A DNA stretch of 64,000 nucleotides from Methylomonas sp. EFPC3 (GTDB taxonomy: Bacteria > Pseudomonadota > Gammaproteobacteria > Methylococcales > Methylomonadaceae): assembly GCF_029643245.1 (NCBI RefSeq), contig NZ_CP116398.1:434001-498000 (forward strand). Reading direction: 5' to 3'. Position numbers and translations under genes: made by a program. The notes under the pieces are model-generated. The model had not been told where the DNA came from. It was given only the letters and a program-made list of their open reading frames with translations, and did no database searches. Below, piece by piece: positions 44,641-52,160 of the stretch (positions are counted from its first letter, which is position 1; every line of letters starts with the position of its first letter).

Positions 44641-44815
44641 ATGATTCGCTATCGCGAGGATTGATTTAACGCCGGTTCGCGGACCGGCAACCGAGATACT
44701 TTCGCTACGAAAACCATCCTTTTGACTGGTAACCAAGCTCCGGCTTGGTTACCTGATCTTGGAAGCTGTCGCTTCTCGGTTAAATTAACGAAAGCTGGAG
44801 CTTTCAAGCTAAAGT
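44641..44815. repeat. Composite repeat, copy 2 (blocks A2 and B2)
   Basis: Block A2 44641-44703 and block B2 44724-44815 are about 90 percent or more identical to A1 and B1 by eye, but only 20 bp apart. B contains the palindrome GGTAACCAAG-CTCCGG-CTTGGTTACC. The rest of 44816-45166 holds further GC-rich fragments and no gene. Confidence 0.85.
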
Positions 44816-45056
44816 TCCCAAACTGGAGTTTGGGAACCAGAAACTGTATTAGTTGTGTAGATATCGTGAAGCCTGATTTAACGCCGGCTGGCCGGAAGCA
44901 TACCAATGAGCATTATTTTGCTGCCCGGTAAGCTGCTGATTACCTGCGGGACCGGTTCGGGGTTGGTCCCGTTATTTCGCATGCGAAGCATCCGAAGGGC
45001 GAGGCTCTGGGATGAGCCGAGTGAGCTAGGCGGACTGCCGGGTCGCCTTTTCTTTG

Positions 45057-45090
45057 GATACTTTCTTTTGGCGACGCAAAAGAAAGTATC
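45057..45090. repeat. 14-bp perfect hairpin repeat
   Basis: GATACTTTCTTTTG (45057-45070) and CAAAAGAAAGTATC (45077-45090) around GCGACG; the arms are the same as in the hairpin at 43441-43474, with a different loop. It lies 76 bp before the YaiI-family gene. Confidence 0.8.
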
Positions 45091-45166
45091 TCGGCTGTCG
45101 GGCCGAGACCCGACGTAAATCAATCGTCGCGATGGCGACACCGCTAAAACAAAACACACCATACTC

Positions 45167-45622
45167 ATGCAAATCTGGATCGACGCCGACGCCTGCCCCA
45201 AGGCGATCAAAGACATTCTGTTTCGGGCGGCGGAGCGCTGCCAGTTGACGACCACGCTGGTGGCGAACCAAAGCATCCCAATCCCGCCGTCGCGTTATAT
45301 CCGTATGCTGCGCGTCGCAGGGGGCTTCGACGTGGCGGATAACGAGATCGTGCAGCGTATGGTGGCGGGGGATTTGGTCGTGACCGGCGATATTCCGCTG
45401 GCGGCGCAAGCGATCGCCAAAGGTGGCCACGTTATCGATCCGCGCGGCGAGCGTTACAGCGAACACAATATCGGCGAACGTTTGGCGATGCGCGACTTCA
45501 TGGACGGCTTGCGCAGCAGCGGTGTCGATACCGGCGGCCCGGCGGCGTTGAGTGCGCGCGACGTCCAAGCCTTTGCCAACCAACTGGACCGCTTGCTGGC
45601 CCGGCCTGCCGGCGAGCGTTAA
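45167..45622 (+). CDS. yaiI: YaiI/YqxD family (UPF0178) protein
   Basis: 151 residues, the normal family length. The N-terminal [18 protein letters not shown] carries the acidic cluster of a PIN-like nuclease fold; [20 protein letters not shown] and [11 protein letters not shown] are family motifs. Function is not established; a metal-dependent RNase has been suggested from the fold. It stands alone in a repeat-rich region. The last roughly 65 bp and stop are duplicated in degenerate form at 47064-47132. Confidence 0.85.
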   Translation: MQIWIDADACPKAIKDILFRAAERCQLTTTLVANQSIPIPPSRYIRMLRVAGGFDVADNEIVQRMVAGDLVVTGDIPLAAQAIAKGGHVIDPRGERYSEHNIGERLAMRDFMDGLRSSGVDTGGPAALSARDVQAFANQLDRLLARPAGER

Positions 45623-45887
45623 GCTGCTCGATTCAGGTGCTAGCTGGGTCGGCTTCGATTTTGCCTATCACGTTACTCTCGCATGCCGTCGGGAGATTGT
45701 TTCTGTCCGTTTTGGGCTAGTTCAATCGACCGCAACTCCAGCTTTGGATCATGGCCGCAATCAAAAAGTGTTACGGCCGATCGCGGCGGATACCCAATAA
45801 AACCAGATGTTTCTGCAATAGGGAGTATGATCGGGCATAGGGGCGATGTTGCCCGACGTTTAACGCAGGGCTTTACCGGAGTAAATT

Positions 45888-46247
45888 ATGGCTTCACTGG
45901 ATATGTACGGCGCTTATGATCTGAGCCTGGCTAAGATCGACGAATTGGTTACCAAAATCTCCGAGGGCAATTATGCCCTGGGAGTCATCAATCAAAACAC
46001 GCATAAATTCGTCGTTAAGTATGTCGGGCGGGCTGAAGAAGATCTCAACGTGCGGTTGAAGCAGCATGTCGGTAAATACCCCAAATTCAAGTTCAGCTAC
46101 GCGGTGTCGCCGCAAGCGGCGTTCGAAAAAGTGTGCCGCAACTTTCACGATTTCGGCGGTACCCAAAAACTGGGCAATACCGTCCATCCCAAACCGCCGG
46201 CGCACGCCGATTGGAAATGCCCTTGCTGCGGCATTTCCGCCGCTTAA
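45888..46247 (+). CDS. Small GIY-YIG-like protein with C-terminal Cys motif
   Basis: 119 residues; GGAG lies ahead of the start. The order of conserved residues fits the GIY-YIG nuclease fold: GNYALG (about 28-32), YVGRA (45-49), Arg56 and His60 in NVRLKQH, Glu80 in AAFEKVCRNFH, and Asn97. The C-terminus ends DWKCPCCGISAA, a possible zinc-binding or redox motif. The family assignment rests on motif order only; it may be catalytic or a structural relative. No neighbour suggests a pathway. Confidence 0.6.
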   Translation: MASLDMYGAYDLSLAKIDELVTKISEGNYALGVINQNTHKFVVKYVGRAEEDLNVRLKQHVGKYPKFKFSYAVSPQAAFEKVCRNFHDFGGTQKLGNTVHPKPPAHADWKCPCCGISAA

Positions 46248-46337
46248 ACGCACGTTTGCGCCGCTGTTAAGCCTCAATTTATCGGCGAGGCTTCTTGAGG
46301 CTGCGGCTGCCGGTGCTTGGCGGCCTGTAGTCTGAGT

Positions 46338-46853
46338 TTACTGCTTGATGCCGGTGGAAACGAAGGTTCCCAACACGTTGTCGCTGCAGGTCGCGGTGAT
46401 CTGGTTGCCGTCGCTGCTGACAGTGCCGCTGCAATTGCCCTGCGAGGTCCAGCCGTTTTGATATTGGGCGAAATAGTTGTAGCTGATGTTCTGGGCGACG
46501 ACTGTCCCGCTGCCCTTGGACTCGTAGCCTATGCCTTGCGGCAGCATGCCCCAACTGCTGAATTGAAAACCGGTATTTTGCTGGACGATGCGCGAGCCGT
46601 TGGTCGGTGCGGCGGGGTTGTACCAAGTGCCGCTGATATCGATGACCGGCACCGGCGGGGCGACTTGGGGTTTGCCGCTGGGGGGCGGGGATGGATTGGC
46701 GGCCGGCTCCGGCGCGACTGCGGTTACCGGCGGCGGAGAGACTTGCGGTTTGGGGAAAATTTTATCCCAATTGCTGATCGCCGCGACCGCGACCGAGCCG
46801 ATCACGGTGATTACGGTAGCAATGATGGTGGCGTTAGGGCCGGATTCCGCCAT
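46338..46853 (-). CDS. Membrane-anchored protein with Pro-rich linker
   Basis: 171 residues. AGGAG precedes the start. One N-terminal membrane helix (about 9-26, ATIIATVITVIGSVAVAAIS) is followed by a Pro/Ala-rich linker (about 35-70) and a small beta domain beginning DISGTWYNPAAPTNGS, with two Cys (NCSGTV, ATCSDN) that could form a disulfide. The GTW start and Gly/Ser/Asn-rich strands resemble lipocalin- or META-like binding domains, but I cannot assign it. It converges with the GIY-YIG-like gene. Confidence 0.6.
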   Translation of the reverse strand: MAESGPNATIIATVITVIGSVAVAAISNWDKIFPKPQVSPPPVTAVAPEPAANPSPPPSGKPQVAPPVPVIDISGTWYNPAAPTNGSRIVQQNTGFQFSSWGMLPQGIGYESKGSGTVVAQNISYNYFAQYQNGWTSQGNCSGTVSSDGNQITATCSDNVLGTFVSTGIKQ

Positions 46854-47063
46854 GATTTTCTCCTGCTGGCTGTTTTCGGCGGATTATAGCGCGGCCGGCG
46901 AATTCGCTGCAGGGCCTTAGCTGCGGAACGAAGCGTAGCGCGTCGATCGTGTAATCCGGTGCATGTTGTGATTGAAATGCCTTGGTTTATGGGGTCGCTA
47001 CCGCGCAGTCAAATTTCACGCCGGTTTGCGGACCGGCATTTAAAAAGCAGCCGTCGCGAATCC
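46854..47063. other. Noncoding stretch with repeat debris
   Basis: No gene supported. TTTCACGCCGGTTTGCGGACCGG at about 47015-47037 is a degenerate piece of repeat block A (43387, 44641). Confidence 0.45.
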
Positions 47064-47132
47064 GCGCGACGTGTAAACCTTCGCCAACCAACTGGACTGC
47101 TTGCTGGCCCGGTCTGCCGGCGAGGATTAAGC
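47064..47132 (+). pseudogene. Degenerate copy of the yaiI 3' end
   Basis: GCGCGACGT, then CGCCAACCAACTGGAC and GCTTGCTGGCCCGG, then GCCGGCGAG and TTAAGC, aligns with 45556-45624 (the last codons and stop of the YaiI-family gene) with a few substitutions. An in-frame TAA early in the copy shows that it is not coding. Confidence 0.75.
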
Positions 47133-47217
47133 CGCCCGGTTTCGGTGTTGGCTATGCCGACGCTGGAGCGGCACTGTTTTTATAGCGTTTGATTTCGGTT
47201 GCAACCAGGAGGTGGAG

Positions 47218-47541
47218 ATGAAAAAAATCAGTATTCTGTACCCTAACCAGGCGGGTGCCCGCTTCGATTTTGCTTATTACCTGGATTCCCACATGCCGCT
47301 GTCGATAGCACGCCTCAGCGCGCACCCAGGGTATCGCGGGGTGTCGGTCGAGCGGGGGCTTAGCGGCGCGGTGCCGGGTAGCGAGCCGGCTTACGTCGCG
47401 ATGTGTAATTTTCTGTTCGAATCGGTGGACGATTTTTTGGCGGCGTTTATGCCGCATGCCGCCGAGCTACAGGGCGATATGCCGAATTACACCGATATTG
47501 AACCGGTGATTCAGCTCAACGACGTGTTGATTTCGGCGTAG
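47218..47541 (+). CDS. EthD-family dimeric alpha-beta barrel protein
   Basis: 107 residues from ATG 47218, with AGGAGG upstream (a GTG at 47212 is in frame). It matches the EthD family: KISILYPNQAGARFDFAYYL, the conserved SHMPLS, then FESVDDFLAAFMPHAAELQGD and a final YTDIEPVIQ. EthD proteins are small ferredoxin-like barrels linked to degradation pathways, some with monooxygenase-like chemistry; the substrate here is unknown. It lies just after the yaiI fragment and is convergent with the following gene. Confidence 0.8.
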   Translation: MKKISILYPNQAGARFDFAYYLDSHMPLSIARLSAHPGYRGVSVERGLSGAVPGSEPAYVAMCNFLFESVDDFLAAFMPHAAELQGDMPNYTDIEPVIQLNDVLISA

Positions 47542-47575
47542 TACAGTTAGCCGCTATTGTAGTGAGAGCGGGCGG

Positions 47576-48319
47576 CTAGAAAGGCTCCAACAACACCGGC
47601 GCTTTGCCGAACTCGATCTTGTATTCGCCGTTTGGCACGTACCAGCCGGCGCCTTGAGAGCCTTCAGCCCAGGCCACGCGCTTGCCTTCCGAGGCCCATT
47701 TCTCGAGTTTCTCACCGCTTTTGGTCAGGTAGTTGGATGCGTAGCAAACGGTATTCAGCCAGGGATCGATGATCAACCAGGACTGGGCCACTTTAAGTTT
47801 GGTGAAATCGGCCATCGACGCATAGTCTTGCGCCGAATCGGGGATCGCTTCCTGGGACACCAGGCAAAAAGCGTGGTCGCCTTTGTCGTAAACGATGCCG
47901 ATATAGAGTAAGTCGCGCTTGATATTGTAGATTTTCTTCGCGTAATACGCGCTCATGGCTGCCATTTCGCCGCAGTTGCCTGATCGGTCGGCAATGGTCA
48001 TCTTGACCAATTTCTCGGCCAAGTCCAAGTGAGACGTGGTGTCTTTGAGTCTGTGTTTGCCAGACTCGCGCGCTTGCTGATATCGGGTCGTGCCTTTAGT
48101 ACTCATATTCTTCAGAACGGCATGCCCGCTAAGGTCCACGTCGTAAAGCTTGTTACTGGACTTATGGCCTTTTTTAAAGAAATCTCTGACTAGAACTTTG
48201 ATCTTCTCGCCTTCTTCCACCAGCATGGTCGCACCCTCCAAAATCTGATTCGCTACGTTTGTCAGACGCCCCGCTTGCCGCCGCAGCTTGCGGACCAACG
48301 GCTTGGCCTTACCCGGCAT
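47576..48319 (-). CDS. Papain/transglutaminase-like Cys-His-Asp protein
   Basis: 247 residues, no signal peptide; the first 60 residues are basic and helical. A catalytic triad is recognisable: Cys116 in DRSGNCGEMAAMSAYYA, His149 in KGDHAFCLV, and Asp185 in SWLIIDPWLN. This C/H/D order and the DPW motif match papain-fold cysteine peptidases and transglutaminases, including secreted effector proteins that use NCGE-type nucleophile loops. No immunity gene, secretion system or VgrG-like partner is beside it. The start has no strong ribosome site. Enzyme class is inferred from motifs; the substrate is unknown. Confidence 0.6.
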   Translation of the reverse strand: MPGKAKPLVRKLRRQAGRLTNVANQILEGATMLVEEGEKIKVLVRDFFKKGHKSSNKLYDVDLSGHAVLKNMSTKGTTRYQQARESGKHRLKDTTSHLDLAEKLVKMTIADRSGNCGEMAAMSAYYAKKIYNIKRDLLYIGIVYDKGDHAFCLVSQEAIPDSAQDYASMADFTKLKVAQSWLIIDPWLNTVCYASNYLTKSGEKLEKWASEGKRVAWAEGSQGAGWYVPNGEYKIEFGKAPVLLEPF

Positions 48320-48427
48320 TAGGGGTTTCGACGGCGTATGCTTAGTATAACCGGATACCTTACGGCGGATAAGGATGACTGGCGTCGAACGGTAAACGGC
48401 GTATAAGCCGGCTTCCGGCGCGGCCGG

Positions 48428-48949
48428 TCAAAGGCGGTCTATGATTTCGATACAACGCTGGAACGCACTCCGGATGATGAAGAAGGTCATCGCCAACGGG
48501 AACGATAGATAATGTTCCGGCAGCGCCAGACACACCAGTACCAATGCGGCAATCAAACCCGGCGTGACGCGGGACAGGTAGGTCTCGAAGTAGCGGAAGG
48601 TTTCCTGGGACTCCCAATCGAAGCGCGGGCTGCGGTTGATAAACCCGAACAGCATCAAGGCGGCGAGCAGTGCGAAATAGACCGGAAACACGCTGAATTG
48701 CGGCGAACCTTCGCTGAACAGCGGTTTCCAGTAGCCGTACCAAGCCCATAGGCTGGCGCAGGCAAAACCGTCTTGCCAGACCGCACTGCTGAGGCGTTTA
48801 AAGCCGCCCGCCAGCAAGAATATCGCCGCGATGGCGGCTGCGGACATCCAAACGGCTTCCAGATTCAGCAAGGGCAAAACCGGGTTATGGGTTTCGATCA
48901 GGGTGGTCAGGATCAGGCTGCAGGCTATGAATACAGGCATCGGCGTCAT
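48428..48949 (-). CDS. Four-helix integral membrane protein
   Basis: 173 residues with about four membrane helices (near 5-20, 33-48, 85-103, 128-160) and short loops rich in Trp, Tyr and Phe (WAWYGYWKPLF). No family is recognised, and the sequence shows no transport or enzyme motif. It lies upstream of the papain-like gene on the same strand (108-bp gap) and downstream of the HESGH membrane protein, so the three could be expressed together, though the gaps argue for weak coupling. Confidence 0.6.
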   Translation of the reverse strand: MTPMPVFIACSLILTTLIETHNPVLPLLNLEAVWMSAAAIAAIFLLAGGFKRLSSAVWQDGFACASLWAWYGYWKPLFSEGSPQFSVFPVYFALLAALMLFGFINRSPRFDWESQETFRYFETYLSRVTPGLIAALVLVCLALPEHYLSFPLAMTFFIIRSAFQRCIEIIDRL

Positions 48950-49066
48950 TCGGTATCAAAGGATGACACAGTCTGCCCTAAAATCGCGCTTAACCCAAGC
49001 TGCGAGATGCGGCATACCGGCGCGGCCGGTATGCCGTTGCGGATTAACTCAAGCGAACCGCTTCGC

Positions 49067-49843
49067 TCAGGCCCACATCGGGATGTTGTTGCCGCCGCCG
49101 GCATTGCTGTCGGCCAGGCGTTCGGAGTAGGCGTCGCCTTGACGGAATACCAATTCGTCGACCGCGCCCAGCAGATGGAAAATAAAGCCGAATGCGCCCA
49201 GATTCAGCGAATGGCCGGATTCGTGTTCGATGTGCCAATCGCCGGAATTCATGTCGACGAAGGCGAAATTACCCATATTGAAGGCGGTATCCCAGACGTT
49301 GAGATTGCTGATCAGGCCGCCCTTGACAAAAATCGTGCCGGTCGGCCAATCCACGCGCAGACCTTGCAGTTTCAGGTACTGCACTTGAAAGCCGGTGACG
49401 GCGGCCAGCAACAGGCTGAACAACAGAAACAGCAAGCCCAGCAGCACGATGGGCCAACTCATCGGCAGACACCAGTTAGACCAGCCGATCAAGGCCTGGT
49501 AAACCTCGAACTGCGAAATCCATTTGACGATGGCCAACAGGTTCAAGCCGAAAAAGCCGATCGCCACGCCCTGCGCCAAGCCGGCATTGCCGGTCTGGCT
49601 GAGCAGTTCGAATATCAACAAGCCGTTTAACGAGGCATTGCTACCCACCAACATACCGCGGATGAATTCGGAAAATCCGGTCGCGGCGGAGACGGTGGTA
49701 GCCGCCAGGATGTAAAACACCAGCATCGCACCGGCATAAACGCCAAAGGTGATGCCCATACTCTTTGCCAGAAAAAATATCAAAGCAAACAGGCCGACAG
49801 CGGTCAGACCGCCGAGAATGACTAGCCAAGTTTTAATGACCAT
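49067..49843 (-). CDS. Membrane protein with HESGH metallopeptidase-like motif
   Basis: 258 residues with about five membrane helices in the first 150 (near 5-26, 32-52, 72-88, 92-108, 130-150), then a soluble domain of about 100 residues. That domain has WHIEHESGHSLNLGAFGFIF, giving an HExxH zinc motif (His207, Glu208, His211), and EERLAD-like YSERLAD (Glu241), which could be the third ligand as in gluzincins. A membrane-linked peptidase or a zinc-binding relative is inferred. GGGGGAGT precedes the start. Neighbours give no substrate. Confidence 0.6.
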   Translation of the reverse strand: MVIKTWLVILGGLTAVGLFALIFFLAKSMGITFGVYAGAMLVFYILAATTVSAATGFSEFIRGMLVGSNASLNGLLIFELLSQTGNAGLAQGVAIGFFGLNLLAIVKWISQFEVYQALIGWSNWCLPMSWPIVLLGLLFLLFSLLLAAVTGFQVQYLKLQGLRVDWPTGTIFVKGGLISNLNVWDTAFNMGNFAFVDMNSGDWHIEHESGHSLNLGAFGFIFHLLGAVDELVFRQGDAYSERLADSNAGGGNNIPMWA

Positions 49844-50012
49844 AGCGACTCCCCCTCAATCAAGATTTAGTTTTCATCGATCGGGCGCTTAGCGTTAGCT
49901 TCACCGAATCGAAGTGTCCACGCCGGTTTCGGCCGTGTCGACGTCCGGACCCCGGCGCGCTTGTCTGGCGGCTGATGCGAGCCGCAAACCCTCATTACTC
50001 CTATGCGTATGT

Positions 50013-50669
50013 TTATGCAAAATTTTTTCGTTTTTGCATCCCCAGCGTAGCCATCACGCCGGACAGGAACAGCCAGATACCTGCTGGCAATGGCACTGCG
50101 GTAACCGTAAAACTATCGACCGAGAACCGGATTTGGTCGTCGGCGAAATTGGGCCGATTGGGGACGTTAAAGTCCAGCCAGCGCCAGTCGGGGCCGTTGA
50201 TGGCCGCCAGCGGGATCGAGGACCAGTCGGACAAATCCGGCGGCAGCGTATCGTTCCAGAGTTGACCGGTCGCATTCTCTTGGAGCAAGCCGAATTGCAT
50301 TGCCGGATTGGCAAGTCCGTTCCAATCGGTATTGGAAATACTGGCGCCGCCGACGATCAAACCGTCCGCTGGCAAAGTGGCGGAACCGTTTTGCTGGTCG
50401 TTCTGTACCCACAAATTGACCGGCGCTGCCAACGATGCAGTGAAACCGTTGCCGAAACGGTGGGAAAACGCGCTGACGACGCCAGTGTCGACATCGTAGG
50501 TAAAACTGCCGGACATCGCGCTGCCGATGGCAACGCCGTTACCGACCAGCAAACTACCGATATCGGTGACGGTGCCGGTGTAATCGACCCGAATCGACTG
50601 CGCCTGACCGGACAGCGGCAACAATAAACCGCTGCTTGCAATCAAAATATGGATTAAAGTAAATTTCAT
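50013..50669 (-). CDS. Exosortase-sorted (VPLPA-CTERM) secreted protein
   Basis: 218 residues from ATG 50669 (GGAGT upstream); a longer open frame to 51197 is antisense to another gene and rejected. Signal peptide MKFTLIHILIASSGLLLPLSGQAQ; the body begins IRVDYTGTVTDIGSLL and continues as a beta-sandwich with GSFTYDVDTGV, a pattern common in PEP-CTERM proteins. The C-terminus is VPLPAGIWLFLSGVMATLG then QKRKN. Function is unknown beyond surface or matrix location. No clear sigma-54 element was found upstream. Confidence 0.8.
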   Translation of the reverse strand: MKFTLIHILIASSGLLLPLSGQAQSIRVDYTGTVTDIGSLLVGNGVAIGSAMSGSFTYDVDTGVVSAFSHRFGNGFTASLAAPVNLWVQNDQQNGSATLPADGLIVGGASISNTDWNGLANPAMQFGLLQENATGQLWNDTLPPDLSDWSSIPLAAINGPDWRWLDFNVPNRPNFADDQIRFSVDSFTVTAVPLPAGIWLFLSGVMATLGMQKRKNFA

Positions 50670-50910
50670 GATAACTCCTGTGGAAAATCGGTTTTCCCAA
50701 GTCGGCTCGGAGTCTGCAGCGCCGGATGGATCTGGCGGCGTTCCGGGTTCCGAATCGGCTTGAAGGGTAGAAGTAATGTATCGGGCCAGGTCTGGCCCGG
50801 CTGTGAGCATTTCCACTGGGCCAAGGTGAATTTGTCCGCACCCGGCGCCGACATTCCGGAAAATGTCGGCCGGTTGAGCCGGAGCGGACCGGCGATAACC
50901 ACAAGGCATA

Positions 50911-51339
50911 ATGACGATGACGATGGAAAGAGGCGATAAGCTCGGGTTGGCGCTGTTACCGCTACTGGCGCTTGCCGCCTGCACGCCGGGCGCTCCGCCG
51001 CTGGATGCCGCGGCCGCATTGCCGAACGGCCCGCGGACGCCGATTTTCGTCACCGCCGCCCGCCAGAAAGTCGAGGTAAAACAGGCGTTGGCGGCAGCCG
51101 GCTTTCGTCTTGTCGACGAGTTGGCGGACGACGCCTTGTTGCTGCGGGCAACGATCGGTATCGACCAGGGCGAGCAAGCCTGCGGGACGATGAACAATGT
51201 TCGGCTGCAACTGCGGCGTCAGGGCGACAATGTCGCGGAAGTCGTCGGCAAGGGGTGGACCGGGAGCTGTCAGCCGAATGTACTCGAGGAACTTAGCCGC
51301 AAGTTATGGCGGCACCTTTTCGCTCAAACGCCACAATAG
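50911..51339 (+). CDS. Small lipoprotein
   Basis: 142 residues, starting at 50911 or at in-frame ATGs 50917 and 50923 (AAGG upstream). Lipobox ALAAC after a short hydrophobic stretch (LGLALLPLLALAA). The mature domain has an alternating alpha-beta pattern (TPIFVTAARQKVEVKQALAA, GFRLVDELADDALLLRATIG) reminiscent of small periplasmic LptE-like or TolB-N-like domains, and two Cys. I cannot assign it. It is followed 11 bp later by another lipoprotein on the same strand, so the two are probably an operon. Confidence 0.65.
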   Translation: MTMTMERGDKLGLALLPLLALAACTPGAPPLDAAAALPNGPRTPIFVTAARQKVEVKQALAAAGFRLVDELADDALLLRATIGIDQGEQACGTMNNVRLQLRRQGDNVAEVVGKGWTGSCQPNVLEELSRKLWRHLFAQTPQ

Positions 51340-51350
51340 GAACCGGACCG

Positions 51351-51977
51351 ATGACATCACCAATTTGCCCACCCCTGCGTTCTATCGCCGCCGCCTGCGG
51401 TATGGCCCTGTCGGGCTGCGCTTACATTAGCGACGGGACCAAGCTGGGGCCGATTTCGCCGTCGGCCAACACGATGAAACCGATGGTGGAGCACACCGTC
51501 GGCGACTTCGCGTTTACCTTGGAAGGCGGCAAAATGGTCACGTCCAATCTGGCCGGTAGCTTGATCAACCAGAACGTGATGGATGCCTGGCAAGATAAAG
51601 GCTACATCCGCGATCACGAAGCGGTGGAACCCGGCGAGTTTACCGGTAAAGCCGATTACCAATTGACCTTGAGCGGCAGCCAGTACGGCGATTCCAGTAT
51701 CGGCATGCAGATTTTGAGCGGGCTGACGCTGACCTTGATCCCGTACACCGTGACCCAGAGTTACGACATCCAATACACCTTGGCCGACGTCAAGACCGGC
51801 AAAAAGTACAGCGGCAGTATCGAAGAATCCAATAAAGGCTACGTCGAACTGTTTATGCTGTTTGCGTTGCCGTTTTCCAAGCAGAACCAGGACGCCATGT
51901 TTGGCCGAATCGGCGACCATCTTTACGATCAGCTCTACCGCCAAGGCGCATTCCAGGCGCCGTCTGCCGCTCAATAA
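51351..51977 (+). CDS. Lipoprotein, paralogue-like to 43922-44569
   Basis: 208 residues from ATG 51351 (TAGGAACC upstream). Lipobox ALSGC follows a signal peptide. The mature part (MVEHTVGDFAFTLEGGKMVT, then a beta region YQLTLSGSQYGDSS) leads to LSGLTLTLIPYTVTQSYDIQ and KYSGSIEESNKGYVELFMLF, the same architecture as the AT-rich lipoprotein at 43922-44569. Function is unknown; outer-membrane attachment is inferred from the lipobox. It pairs with the small lipoprotein 11 bp upstream. Confidence 0.65.
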   Translation: MTSPICPPLRSIAAACGMALSGCAYISDGTKLGPISPSANTMKPMVEHTVGDFAFTLEGGKMVTSNLAGSLINQNVMDAWQDKGYIRDHEAVEPGEFTGKADYQLTLSGSQYGDSSIGMQILSGLTLTLIPYTVTQSYDIQYTLADVKTGKKYSGSIEESNKGYVELFMLFALPFSKQNQDAMFGRIGDHLYDQLYRQGAFQAPSAAQ

Positions 51978-52160
51978 GCCGGGTTGCCGCCGGCTGTGCG
52001 ATCCATTGACGGGCTGACAGCAGGCCCACGGTCGAGCCGGCGAGGGAAAATTTGCTGCTGTGTGCTGGCTGTTTTGCCGGTTTGCGCTTGACGAATCGCC
52101 GGCCAGCCGGGAACTCGGTCGGTGCCGGCGCGGGCTATCCGGGAGGGACGATTGGCCGGA

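Noticed and set aside
45623..45887. Possible gene remnant between yaiI and the GIY-YIG-like gene
   Set aside because: Short frames exist, but none has a ribosome site, family motif or consistent composition.
50670..51197. N-terminal extension of the VPLPA protein on the minus strand
   Set aside because: The extension is antisense to the 50911 lipoprotein gene, and the ATG at 50669 has a good ribosome site and begins a signal peptide.
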